This document shows positions 8,433-16,037 of a DNA stretch of 64,000 nt, in pieces. This DNA is from DASQYE01 sp036389315 (GTDB lineage Bacteria > Acidobacteriota > Blastocatellia > Pyrinomonadales > Pyrinomonadaceae): the NCBI GenBank assembly GCA_036389315.1, contig DASVQF010000004.1:88053-152052 (forward strand), given 5' to 3'. The stretch's first letter is position 1. Each line of letters begins with the position of its first letter. The notes below the pieces were generated by a model. It worked only from the letters and a program-made list of their open reading frames with translations. It had not been told where the DNA came from and searched no databases. The position numbers and the translations under genes are program-made.

Positions 8433-9566
8433 TCACATCCTTCTCACGAAGCACTTTCCCGGAAGCTGGCGTACGAGGTCGCGCATCTCCAAACCTAGAA
8501 GCGCCGTGGTCAGCTCGGGCACCGTGAGCAAGCTCTGCTCGGCCAGGGCATCTATGTGCAGGGGAGCGTCCGCAGAGAGCAGCTTCCAGACGACTTGCTC
8601 CGTATCAGAGAGGTCTTCGGGCACGAGCGACAACTGCCGCGCGAGGTTCTCCGTCTGATCCTTCTTCAAAGGCGGCGGCAGCAGCCGGGCAGCTATCTCC
8701 GGCGGCAGCTCGGCGCAGACATCCTGCCACTGCTGGACGAGCTTCGCACCAGCGCCCTTAATCAGATAGTTGGTGCCGAAGGAATTGCGCGAAGTGATAT
8801 TTCCGGGCACGGCCCAGACCTCGCGGTTCTGCTCCATAGCCATGCGCGCCGTGATGAGCGAGCCGGAGTTCTCGGCCGCTTCGACCAACAGGACGCCGAG
8901 GCTGATGCCGCTGATGACGCGGTTGCGATAGGGAAAGTTCTGCGGCGCGGGCGGCGTCGCCAGCGGAAACTCGGAGACGAGCGCGCCCCCTCGGGCCAGA
9001 ATCTCTTCGACCAGCTTTCGATGGTCGCGCGGGTAGACGCGGTCGAGGCCCGTTCCCATCACGGCCACCGTGCGGCCACCCGCTTCGAGCGCGCCACGGT
9101 GCGCCGCAGCATCTATGCCGCGCGCCAGACCGGAGATGATCGTCACGCCACGGCCAGCCAAATCTCGCGCCAGCATCGCAGCAGCGTTCTGCCCGTAGGT
9201 CGAACAGCGCCGCGAGCCGACCACGGCCACGCAAGGCGCTTCAAGGCACTCCTCCCAAGCGCCCTTCACGTAGAGCGTGATCGGCGGGTCGAAGATTTCC
9301 CTGAGCAGCGCCGGATAAGTGCCGTCGTCCAGTACCAGCACGTCAGCGCCGAGCCCACGCACAAGCTCTATCTCCTCGGCAGCCTTCTCCAACAGCTCGC
9401 GCCCCGTCAGGCTCTCAATCGTTTCGGGCCGCAGCCTTACTCCTTCCAGCTCCGCGCGCGTCGCATGAAAGACGGCTTCGGCCGAGCCGAACCTTTCGAG
9501 CAGCGTCGCCGCCACCCTTGGGCCCACTCCCGGCGTCATGTTGAGCGCAATCCATTCTTTCATCAT
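8433..9566 (-). CDS. dprA: DNA-processing protein DprA
   Basis: A 377-residue protein with an N-terminal helix-hairpin-helix-like region (residues 1-60, LNMTPGVGPRVAATLLERFG), the Rossmann DprA core with GSRRCSTYGQ, SGLARGIDAAAH, the FPYRNRVISGIS motif and ENSGSLITA, and a C-terminal winged-helix-like domain. DprA loads RecA on incoming single-stranded DNA during natural transformation. Length is normal for the family. The start (Met-Met-Lys) is 9 bp from the selenocysteine tRNA gene on the same strand, so it may be read from the tRNA promoter or a promoter overlapping the tRNA. Confidence 0.95.
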   Translation of the reverse strand: MMKEWIALNMTPGVGPRVAATLLERFGSAEAVFHATRAELEGVRLRPETIESLTGRELLEKAAEEIELVRGLGADVLVLDDGTYPALLREIFDPPITLYVKGAWEECLEAPCVAVVGSRRCSTYGQNAAAMLARDLAGRGVTIISGLARGIDAAAHRGALEAGGRTVAVMGTGLDRVYPRDHRKLVEEILARGGALVSEFPLATPPAPQNFPYRNRVISGISLGVLLVEAAENSGSLITARMAMEQNREVWAVPGNITSRNSFGTNYLIKGAGAKLVQQWQDVCAELPPEIAARLLPPPLKKDQTENLARQLSLVPEDLSDTEQVVWKLLSADAPLHIDALAEQSLLTVPELTTALLGLEMRDLVRQLPGKCFVRRM

Positions 9567-9574
9567 TTTGGATG

Positions 9575-9673
9575 TGGCGGAGGCGTGTAGGAATCGAACC
9601 TACCTGAGCCTGCTCTCACAGGCTCACGGACGGTTTTGAAGACCGCGCCGTTCACCAGAACAGATGCGCCTCC
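9575..9673 (-). tRNA. selC: tRNA-Sec (anticodon UCA)
   Basis: A 99-nt tRNA read leftwards. The acceptor stem GGAGGCG/CGCCTCC is followed by discriminator G and an encoded CCA. The anticodon loop is CTTCAAA with anticodon TCA. The variable arm is long (GAGCCTGTGAGAGCAGGCTC), and the T arm contains GGTTCGATTCC. Layout and anticodon match the selenocysteine tRNA, which reads UGA with SelB and a SECIS element. At the eighth acceptor position C faces A, so the extra pair usual in tRNA-Sec is imperfect. No selA, selB, selD or obvious selenoprotein gene is in the window. Confidence 0.93.
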
Positions 9674-9796
9674 GCAAAAGAGTGGGAGTTTTGGGAGTGA
9701 GAAAAGCTACGCGCCACGGGGACTTGCTGTCAAGGGTAGAAGCGGCGAGCTTGCTCCTGAGCCATGCTTGGCTCTTTGAACGGGCGCGCCGATTGT

Positions 9797-9825
9797 TTGA
9801 CGGATGAGCCCCCGCCGATTAACAT
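9797..9825 (+). promoter_or_regulatory. sigma70-type promoter of the catabolic operon
   Basis: TTGACG at 9797-9802, a 17-bp spacer, and TAACAT at 9820-9825 (4 of 6 consensus). It lies 38 bp before the ATG of the first crotonase gene. A ribosome-binding site AAGGGAG (9846-9852) follows at 11 bp from the start. This is the only good promoter seen ahead of the seven-gene run 9864-16025. Confidence 0.5.
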
Positions 9826-9863
9826 TTCTGAAATCATCCTCGGTTAAGGGAGCGCATTTATAG

Positions 9864-10715
9864 ATGGCAGAAGCGGAAGCAAGGGCCCAGCAGGAACAGT
9901 CGGCAGCAGGCGGCCCCGCCACGGCCGGGCTTGTTCGGTACAGCGTGAGCGAAGGCGTCGCCGTGTTGACCTTGAACGATCCTCCGGCCAATACCTACAC
10001 CTACGAGATGATGCAGGAGCTTGACCGCTCGATCCTCGCCGCGCGCATGGATGAGGACGTGCATGTCCTAGTCCTGACGGGCGGCGGCGGGAAGTTCTTT
10101 TCGGCGGGCGCAAACATTCGCATGCTCTCGGAGATGACGCCCCACTTCAAATACTTCTTCTGCCTCCACGCCAACGAAACGCTCTCGCGCCTGGAGCAGA
10201 CGCCCAAGCTCGTCATCGCGGCCCTCAACGGCCACACGGTCGGCGGCGGTCTTGAAATAGCCCTCGCCGCAGACCTGCGCATTGCGCGGCGCGGCGCTGG
10301 CAAGATGGGATTGCCCGAGATCACGTTGGGCGTGCTGCCCGGCACTGGCGGCACGCAGCGCCTCGTGCGCATCGTTGGCAAGTCGCGCGCAATCGAGCTG
10401 ATGACGACGGGCGAGCTATTCGACTTCGAGCGCGGCGCGGAGCTTGGGCTCGTCAATCATATCTACGACGCCGATTCCACAGAGCAGTTCATGGAGCAGG
10501 TCTTGGCTTACGCGCGACAGTTCACGCTGCCCGGCAAGGCCGCCCGCGCCGTGGGGCGCATCAAGCGCAGCGTTCAGTCCGGCGCAGAGATTCCGTTTGA
10601 ATACGGACTGGCCCTTGAGCGCGAGCTGCAACAGCAGCTCTTTCAATCCGAAGACGCCCGTGAGGGCCTGGACGCCTACGTCCAGAAACGCAAACCACAG
10701 TTCAAAGGAAGATGA
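9864..10715 (+). CDS. enoyl-CoA hydratase/isomerase family protein (catalytic glutamates present)
   Basis: A 283-residue crotonase-fold protein with about 25 extra residues at the N-terminus. The oxyanion-hole stretch is FSAGANIRMLSE, and both glutamates expected for hydratases are present (VGGGLEIALA and LPEITLGVLPGTGGTQRL). It is therefore probably a genuine enoyl-CoA hydratase. It opens the operon continuing with two more crotonase-family members, an SDR and an acyl-CoA dehydrogenase, so the likely substrate is a CoA thioester made from anthraniloyl-CoA. The start is supported by AAGGGAG and the promoter at 9797. The exact substrate cannot be read from sequence. Confidence 0.88.
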   Translation: MAEAEARAQQEQSAAGGPATAGLVRYSVSEGVAVLTLNDPPANTYTYEMMQELDRSILAARMDEDVHVLVLTGGGGKFFSAGANIRMLSEMTPHFKYFFCLHANETLSRLEQTPKLVIAALNGHTVGGGLEIALAADLRIARRGAGKMGLPEITLGVLPGTGGTQRLVRIVGKSRAIELMTTGELFDFERGAELGLVNHIYDADSTEQFMEQVLAYARQFTLPGKAARAVGRIKRSVQSGAEIPFEYGLALERELQQQLFQSEDAREGLDAYVQKRKPQFKGR

Positions 10716-10722
10716 GCCGTCG

Positions 10723-10751
10723 GCCGCCAGTTTTCAGCGAAAACTGGCGGC
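10723..10751. repeat. 12-bp perfect hairpin followed by heptamer repeats
   Basis: GCCGCCAGTTTT (10723-10734) pairs perfectly with AAAACTGGCGGC (10740-10751) across a 5-nt loop. Directly after it come two and a half copies of the heptamer CTGAAAG. It sits between two co-directional crotonase genes, 8 bp after the first stop. It may attenuate transcription or protect the mRNA, and belongs to the family of intergenic heptamer/palindrome elements in this window. Confidence 0.65.
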
Positions 10752-10774
10752 TGAAAGCTGAAAGCTGATCGCCT

Positions 10775-11551
10775 ATGTACGAAAACATCAAGGTCAGTTA
10801 CGAAGCCGGCATCGCTACTATTACGCTGGCGCGGCCCGAGAAGCTGAATGCGTTTGCCGGGCACATGCGGCGCGACCTGGCCGAGGCGCTTGAGCGTGCT
10901 GGCAGTGCGACGGACGTGCGTGTGGTAATCATCACGGGCGCGGGGCGCGGCTTCTGCGCGGGCGCTGATGTCAACTACATGGCGGAGCTGATGGAGCGCG
11001 GGGACGTGGAGGAGTTCACGCGTCTCTTGGGCGCTGGCCGCCGTGTGCTCTCGGCCATACGAGAGATGACCAAGCCCGTGATCGCTTCCGTCAACGGCCC
11101 GGCCTACGGCGCTGGCTTCAACCTGGCGCTCTGCTGCGACCTGCGCATCGCGGCCGAGTCCGCCTCCTTCAGCCAGTCTTTCGTCAAGGTGGGCCTGCAC
11201 CCGGACTGGGGCGGCACATACTTTCTGCCGCGCGTCGTGCCCACGAACCTCGCCTGCGAGATGTTCTTCCTCGGCGATGCGATTAGCGCCGAGCGCGCTC
11301 TACAGCTCGGGATAGTCAACCGCGTCTTCTCGGACGAGGAGTTGTCAAAGGAGACTCTCAAGCTGGCGGCCAGGCTGCGCGATGCGCCCTACAGGTCAAT
11401 CGCGGCGGCCAAGCACGCCGTCTACATGAGCGAGCATTCAGACCTTGAGCGGATGCTGCAATACGAGACCGAAGCGCAGCTTCAATGCTTCCAATCCGAA
11501 GAGGCGCGCAAACGCGTGCGCGCATTCCTTGAGCGTCGCACGACGAGATAA
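10775..11551 (+). CDS. crotonase-family protein lacking the hydratase glutamates
   Basis: A 258-residue crotonase-fold protein. The oxyanion-hole motif FCAGADVNYMAEL is present, but the two hydratase glutamates are replaced (YGAGFNLALCCD has Asn; FSQSFVKVGLHPDWGG has Phe, with an Asp a few residues on). This pattern is more like isomerases or ring-opening/hydrolytic members such as PaaG or BadI-type enzymes than like a hydratase. In this operon it could isomerise a double bond or open the alicyclic ring formed from anthraniloyl-CoA. That role is inference. Confidence 0.82.
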   Translation: MYENIKVSYEAGIATITLARPEKLNAFAGHMRRDLAEALERAGSATDVRVVIITGAGRGFCAGADVNYMAELMERGDVEEFTRLLGAGRRVLSAIREMTKPVIASVNGPAYGAGFNLALCCDLRIAAESASFSQSFVKVGLHPDWGGTYFLPRVVPTNLACEMFFLGDAISAERALQLGIVNRVFSDEELSKETLKLAARLRDAPYRSIAAAKHAVYMSEHSDLERMLQYETEAQLQCFQSEEARKRVRAFLERRTTR

Positions 11552-11563
11552 GCTTTTTAAGCC

Positions 11564-12352
11564 TTGACCTTGAAACTCAAAGACCGTGTAGCATTCATCA
11601 CAGGCGGCGGGCGCGGCATAGGCCGTGCCATCGCCCTGGCCTTTGCGCGCCAGGGCGCTGATGTCTGCCTAGTCGCACGCACGGAAGGGGAAGTCGCGCG
11701 CGTCGCCGCCGAAGTCAAAGCGGAGTGCGGCGTCAAAGCCTTCTCTTTCAGTTGCGACGTGTCAAAGAGCGAAGAGGTCGCGCGCACCTTCGCGCTGGCC
11801 CATGAAGGATTCGGGCGCGCTCCGGACATTCTGGTCAACAACGCCGGCATTGCCGAGAGCGCGCCGCTCGCGAAAACCTCCGACGAGCTGTGGCAGCGTC
11901 ACCTGGACATAAATCTTTCAGGCACGTTTTACTGCACGCGCGCGGCGCTGCCCGCGATGATCGCGCGCGGGTGGGGACGCGTCATCAACGTCGCTTCGAT
12001 TGCGGGCAAGACGGGTGCGCCCTACATCGCCGCCTACACGGCGTCGAAGCATGGCGTCGTCGGGCTCACGCGCTGCGCGGCGATGGAGGTTGCCGCGAAG
12101 GGCATCACCGTCAACGCCATCTGTCCCGGCTACGTCGAGACGGACATGGCCGCGCACGCCGTCTCGAACATCACGGCCTACACGGGCAAGACGACGGAAG
12201 AGGCGCGCCTGATCCTCGAACGCATGAGCCCGCAGAACAGGCTCGTCACGCCGGAAGAGGTCGCGGCCGTGGCCCTGCTCTTGGCCTCCGAAGAGGGGCG
12301 CGGCATCAACGGCCAGGCGCTCAACATAGACGGCGGCAGCGTATTCTATTAA
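11564..12352 (+). CDS. SDR-family 3-hydroxyacyl-CoA/ketoacyl dehydrogenase
   Basis: A 262-residue classical short-chain dehydrogenase: TGGGRGIG cofactor loop (residues 14-21), NNAG, catalytic Ser in NVASIAG and YTASK (Tyr-x-x-x-Lys), and a PGYVETDM loop. The start appears to be TTG, 12 bp after the previous stop; an ATG is not available nearby. It is FabG/PhaB-like and probably oxidises a 3-hydroxyacyl-CoA or alicyclic hydroxy-CoA intermediate with NAD(P)+. Tight spacing on both sides (12 and 6 bp) ties it to the operon. Confidence 0.88.
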   Translation: MTLKLKDRVAFITGGGRGIGRAIALAFARQGADVCLVARTEGEVARVAAEVKAECGVKAFSFSCDVSKSEEVARTFALAHEGFGRAPDILVNNAGIAESAPLAKTSDELWQRHLDINLSGTFYCTRAALPAMIARGWGRVINVASIAGKTGAPYIAAYTASKHGVVGLTRCAAMEVAAKGITVNAICPGYVETDMAAHAVSNITAYTGKTTEEARLILERMSPQNRLVTPEEVAAVALLLASEEGRGINGQALNIDGGSVFY

Positions 12353-12358
12353 TTATCA

Positions 12359-12754
12359 ATGGAAATCATTAATCCCGAATCGCTGGGCCCACCGCGCGGA
12401 TACTCGAACGGAGTCGTTGCGCCGCCGGGCGCGCGGCTGCTTTTCATCGCCGGGCAGATAGCCTGGGACGAGCGGCAGCGAATCTGCGGCACGGATTTCG
12501 CGGAGCAGTTCGAGCGCGCTCTCTCGAACGTCATCGCGGTGGTGCGAGCGGCCGGAGCAGCGCCGGAGCAGATCGCGCGCCTCTGCGTCTACGTGACGGA
12601 CAAAAGGGAGTACCTGTCGGCCCGCAGAGAGTTGGGCCGCCGCTGGCGCAACCTGATGGGCCAACATTACCCGGCCATGTCCCTCGTCGAAGTCAAGAGC
12701 CTGCTCGAAGACGACGCCAAGGTGGAGATCGAAGCGATAGCCGTACTACAGTGA
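12359..12754 (+). CDS. RidA/YjgF-family protein lacking the catalytic arginine
   Basis: A 131-residue RidA-fold protein (LFIAGQIAWD at 29-38, VYVTDKREY at 79-87, VEVKSLLEDDAKVEIEAIAV at the end). Canonical RidA has P-x-R in the segment before VEV; here the sequence is HYPAMSLVEV, so the arginine that binds the substrate carboxylate is Met. This argues against ordinary 2-iminobutanoate deaminase activity. In a pathway that must release ammonia from a 2-amino-ene-carbonyl-CoA, a RidA-like enamine hydrolase that binds a CoA ester instead of a free carboxylate would make sense. That fit is inference. Its stop TGA is the first repeat unit of the following palindromic array. Confidence 0.85.
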   Translation: MEIINPESLGPPRGYSNGVVAPPGARLLFIAGQIAWDERQRICGTDFAEQFERALSNVIAVVRAAGAAPEQIARLCVYVTDKREYLSARRELGRRWRNLMGQHYPAMSLVEVKSLLEDDAKVEIEAIAVLQ

Positions 12755-12830
12755 CAAGTGGCGAGTGACGAGTGACAAGCTGGAAGAACAGCTTTTCTCT
12801 CGTCACTTGTCACTCGTCACTCTTCACTGC
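12752..12830. repeat. palindromic heptamer array (GTGACRA type)
   Basis: Tandem degenerate heptamers (GTGACAA, GTGGCGA, GTGACGA, GTGACAA) followed by their reverse complement. The 17-bp arm at 12763-12779 (GAGTGACGAGTGACAAG) pairs perfectly with 12806-12822. The array runs from the RidA stop codon to the leader CACTGCTTTT just before the next ATG. Confidence 0.8.
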
Positions 12831-12834
12831 TTTT

Positions 12835-13641
12835 ATGGAGCCGAAAAGTTTTCTCTACGAAGAGAGCGCGGGCGTAGCGACGATCACGCTCAACCGGCCC
12901 GAGCGTCTCAACGCGCTCACGTTTGAGGTCTATCGTGAGCTGGCGGACACGTTCGCGGCTTTGCGTGAGAGGCTGGCGGTACGCGCGGTCGTCATTACTG
13001 GCGCGGGCCGGGCCTTCTGCTCGGGCGGCGACGTGCACGACATCATTGGCGAGCTCTTCGCGCGCGACATGCAAGGGTTGCTGGAGTTCACGCGGCTGAC
13101 CTGCGAGCTGGTGCGCAACATTCGCGCCCTGCCCAAGCCGGTCATCGCCAGTCTCGGGGGCACGACGGCCGGGGCGGGCGCGTGCATAGCCCTCGCCTCC
13201 GACATTCGCATCGCGACTCCTGCGGCGAAGATAGCCTTCCTCTTCGTGCGCGTAGGGCTCTCGGGCGCGGACATGGGCGCGGCCTTTCTCCTGCCTCGCG
13301 TGGTCGGGCTGGCGAAAGCGACCGAGCTGCTCTACACGGGCGACTTCATTTCGGCGGAAGAGGCCGAGAGGATCGGGCTCTATAATCGCGTCGTCGCGGC
13401 GGAAGAGTTGGCCCACGAGACGCGTGAGCTGGCCGAGAGGCTGGCGCGTGGGCCCAGCTTCGCGCTCGCGATGACGAAAGAGATGCTCAACCGCGAGATG
13501 GAAGTCAGCCTCGACACCGCGCTCGAATGGGAAGCGCAGGCCCAGGCCCTCTGCATGCAACACCCGGACTACCGCGAAGCCTACGAAGCCTTCGTCGAGA
13601 AACGAGAGCCCGTGTTTAAGACAGTGACGAGTGATGAGTGA
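12835..13641 (+). CDS. crotonase-family protein with altered active site
   Basis: A 268-residue crotonase-fold protein. I place the start at ATG 12835 (MEPKSF) because the in-frame sequence upstream is the palindromic repeat; no Shine-Dalgarno sequence is visible, the ATG being preceded by CACTGCTTTT. FCSGGDVHDI forms the oxyanion hole; the hydratase glutamates are replaced (AGAGACIALASD; AFLFVRVGLSGADMG). The last residues TVTSDE and the stop are encoded by the next palindromic array. Probably an isomerase or hydrolase step in the same CoA pathway. Confidence 0.83.
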   Translation: MEPKSFLYEESAGVATITLNRPERLNALTFEVYRELADTFAALRERLAVRAVVITGAGRAFCSGGDVHDIIGELFARDMQGLLEFTRLTCELVRNIRALPKPVIASLGGTTAGAGACIALASDIRIATPAAKIAFLFVRVGLSGADMGAAFLLPRVVGLAKATELLYTGDFISAEEAERIGLYNRVVAAEELAHETRELAERLARGPSFALAMTKEMLNREMEVSLDTALEWEAQAQALCMQHPDYREAYEAFVEKREPVFKTVTSDE

Positions 13642-13705
13642 CGAGTGACAAGCTGAGTCACCATGCTTGTCTTTACTCGTCACTCATCACTTGTCACTCG
13701 TCACT
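13621..13705. repeat. palindromic heptamer array (GTGACGA/GTGATGA type)
   Basis: The arm 13631-13646 (GTGATGAGTGACGAGT) pairs with 13675-13690, and the inner arm GACAAGC (13647-13653) with GCTTGTC (13665-13671), giving 23 consecutive pairs. The array starts inside the last codons of the crotonase-family gene, supplies its TGA, and ends in CACTGCTTTT before the acyl-CoA dehydrogenase ATG. Confidence 0.8.
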
Positions 13706-13711
13706 GCTTTT

Positions 13712-14866
13712 ATGGATCGGTTTATCGAACAGAATCCTTTCTTCACGGCGGAGCAGCGTAATTTGGCTGCGAGTGTGGCGCAGTTTGTGGCGCGCGAGAT
13801 AGAGCCGCGCGCAGGGGAGGAAGAAAGGGACGTGGAGGGGCAGTTCCGTGCGATGTTGGAGCTGTTGGCCGGGGCCGATCTCTTGCGCTATGCGGTCGCG
13901 GGTGTAGGCGGGACGCTCGACGCGCGCTCGCTCTGCCTGACGCGCGAGGCGCTCTCCTACTCTTCCTCGCTCGCAGACCTGGCCTTCGTCATGCAGGGCT
14001 TGGGCACTTATGCGATCAGCCTCGCCGCGCCCGATCACGTGCGCGACTTCTGGCTCCGGCGCGCCGCCGAGGGACGCGCCATCGCAGCCTTCGCTTTGAC
14101 CGAGCCCGAGGCGGGCTCCGACGTTGCGAGTATCCGCACGACGGCGCGGCTTGACGGGGACGCTTACGTGATTGACGGCGAGAAGTGTTTTATCTCTAAC
14201 GCCGGGCTTGCGGATTTCTACACTGTGTTTGCGCGCACGGCCGAGCGCGCAGACGGGCGCGCGCAGCTTTCGGCCTTCGTCGTCGGCGCGCGCATGCCCG
14301 GCTTCGCGGTGCGCTCGCAGACGCAGATGATCGCGCCGCATCCAATCGGCGAGATAGAGCTGCGCGGCTGCCGCGTGCCGGCCGAAGACATGGTTGGACG
14401 CGAAGGCGACGGCTTCGCGTTGGCGATGCAGACGCTAGACACTTTTCGCGCCAGCGTCGGGGCGGCCGCGTGCGGCATGGCCCGTCGCTCCCTGGATGAA
14501 GCCCTAGCCTATGCGAGCAGGCGCAGGCAGTTCGGCCGCCTGCTGGCCGAGCACCAATTGATTCAGGAAAAGCTGGCCGAGATGGTCACGGAGCTGGACG
14601 CGGCGAGGCTGCTGGTCTACCGCGCGGCTTACCTGAGGGACACTACTGCTGCGCGCGTGACGCGCGAAGCGAGCGAGGCCAAGCTCTTCGCCACCGAAGC
14701 CGCCGGGCGCATCATAGACCGGGCGCTGCAAATCCACGGCGGCCGAGGCTTGGTGCGCGGCTCCGTCATCGAGCGGCTTTACAGGGACGTGCGGGCGCTG
14801 CGCATCTACGAGGGCACGTCCGAGATTCAAAGGCTGGTGATCGCCGCCCAGCTCTTGAAAGAGTAA
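13712..14866 (+). CDS. acyl-CoA dehydrogenase
   Basis: A 384-residue flavoprotein of the acyl-CoA dehydrogenase superfamily: FALTEPEAGSD (FAD/substrate loop), KCFISNA, RRQFGR, QIHGGRG, and the catalytic-base region YEGTSEIQRLVIA with Glu. I start at ATG 13712 (MDRFIEQNPF), since the longer frame upstream is translated from the repeat array. No Shine-Dalgarno is visible. In this operon it may desaturate a glutaryl- or pimelyl-CoA-like intermediate, passing electrons to ETF. Substrate is not determinable from sequence. Confidence 0.9.
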   Translation: MDRFIEQNPFFTAEQRNLAASVAQFVAREIEPRAGEEERDVEGQFRAMLELLAGADLLRYAVAGVGGTLDARSLCLTREALSYSSSLADLAFVMQGLGTYAISLAAPDHVRDFWLRRAAEGRAIAAFALTEPEAGSDVASIRTTARLDGDAYVIDGEKCFISNAGLADFYTVFARTAERADGRAQLSAFVVGARMPGFAVRSQTQMIAPHPIGEIELRGCRVPAEDMVGREGDGFALAMQTLDTFRASVGAAACGMARRSLDEALAYASRRRQFGRLLAEHQLIQEKLAEMVTELDAARLLVYRAAYLRDTTAARVTREASEAKLFATEAAGRIIDRALQIHGGRGLVRGSVIERLYRDVRALRIYEGTSEIQRLVIAAQLLKE

Positions 14867-14897
14867 CCGAGCGGCCTGGCGCTGATCGTAGACCGTC

Positions 14898-16025
14898 ATG
14901 AGAATCAAGATCATCGGTGGTGGGCCCGCCGGCCTCTATTTCGCGCTTCTGATGAAGAAGCTCGACCGGGCGCACCGGGTCGAGGTGTTTGAGAGGAATG
15001 CTCCCGACGACACCTTCGGCTGGGGAGTGGTCTTTTCCGATAAGACCCTCTCTTATTTGAAAGAATCTGACGCGCAGACGCACGCTTCGATCACCGAGCG
15101 GTTCGAGATGTGGGACAACGTGGATGTCGTGCATCGTGACCAGAAAGTCACGATTCGCGGCAACCGTTTCTCAGGCATAGCTCGCATAGAACTGCTCAAC
15201 ATCTTGCAGGAGAGGGCGCGCGCGCTCGGCGTCGAGCTTAACTTTCGCACCGAAGTCTCCGGCATAGACTCGCTCCCGGGCGAAGCAGACCTCCTCGTCG
15301 GAGCCGACGGCATCAACTCGACCGTGCGGCAAAGGTACGCCCAATTTTTCCGCCCCTCTCTGAGCGTGCGCCGCAACAAGTACATCTGGTATGGCACGAA
15401 CCAGCTCTTTCACGGCCTCACGCTCACCTTTCGTGAGAACGACGCGGGCGTCTTCGCCGCCCACTCCTACAAGTTCAACAAGACGACCAGCACATTTATC
15501 GTCGAGTGCGACGAGGAGACCTGGAACCGGGCCGGCTTCGAGCAGATGACGGACGGAGAGACGCGCGCCTATCTCGCGCAGCTCTTTCTCAACGACCTGC
15601 ACGGCCACCCGCTGCTCTCGAACAATTCCAAGTGGATCAACTTCGTCAACGTGAAGAACGAACGATGGAGCCACAATAACATCGTGCTGCTCGGCGACGC
15701 CCTGCACACCGCGCACTTCTCCATCGGCTCCGGCACGAAGCTCGCGCTCGAAGACTCAATCGCTCTCCATCGCTGCTTCAAAGAGACTGCGGACGTGGGA
15801 GCGGCGCTGCGCGAGTTCGAGCGCGTGCGCAAGCCCATCATCGAAGAGTATCAGGAAGCAGCCTACGAGAGCCTGCTCTGGTTCGAGAACGTCAGGGACT
15901 ACATGTCGCTCAGTCCCCTGCCCTTCGCCTACAAATTGATGACCAGAAGCAAGAAGATAGATTACGACAACCTGAAGAAGAGAGACCCGCACTTCATCGC
16001 CGCTTACGAAGCCGCCGGGAGCTGA
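14898..16025 (+). CDS. anthraniloyl/salicylyl-CoA-type flavin monooxygenase (single-domain)
   Basis: A 375-residue class A flavin monooxygenase: IIGGGPAGLYFALLMKK dinucleotide fold at the N-terminus, ADLLVGADGINSTVR, and the signature GDALHTAHFSIGSGTKLALE shared by salicylyl-CoA 5-hydroxylase and the N-terminal half of 2-aminobenzoyl-CoA monooxygenase/reductase. In Azoarcus evansii the monooxygenase and an old-yellow-enzyme reductase are fused; here this protein stops after the first half, and a separate OYE-family gene lies at 18233-19717 on the other strand. It would hydroxylate anthraniloyl-CoA at C5 using O2 and NAD(P)H. Family call is strong; salicylyl-CoA as the substrate is the main alternative. 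Confidence 0.88.
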   Translation: MRIKIIGGGPAGLYFALLMKKLDRAHRVEVFERNAPDDTFGWGVVFSDKTLSYLKESDAQTHASITERFEMWDNVDVVHRDQKVTIRGNRFSGIARIELLNILQERARALGVELNFRTEVSGIDSLPGEADLLVGADGINSTVRQRYAQFFRPSLSVRRNKYIWYGTNQLFHGLTLTFRENDAGVFAAHSYKFNKTTSTFIVECDEETWNRAGFEQMTDGETRAYLAQLFLNDLHGHPLLSNNSKWINFVNVKNERWSHNNIVLLGDALHTAHFSIGSGTKLALEDSIALHRCFKETADVGAALREFERVRKPIIEEYQEAAYESLLWFENVRDYMSLSPLPFAYKLMTRSKKIDYDNLKKRDPHFIAAYEAAGS

Positions 16026-16037
16026 AGAGCGCCTCAC

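Noticed and set aside
12750..13711. CRISPR array
   Set aside because: Repeats are 7-bp degenerate units arranged as a palindrome, without spacers or cas genes.
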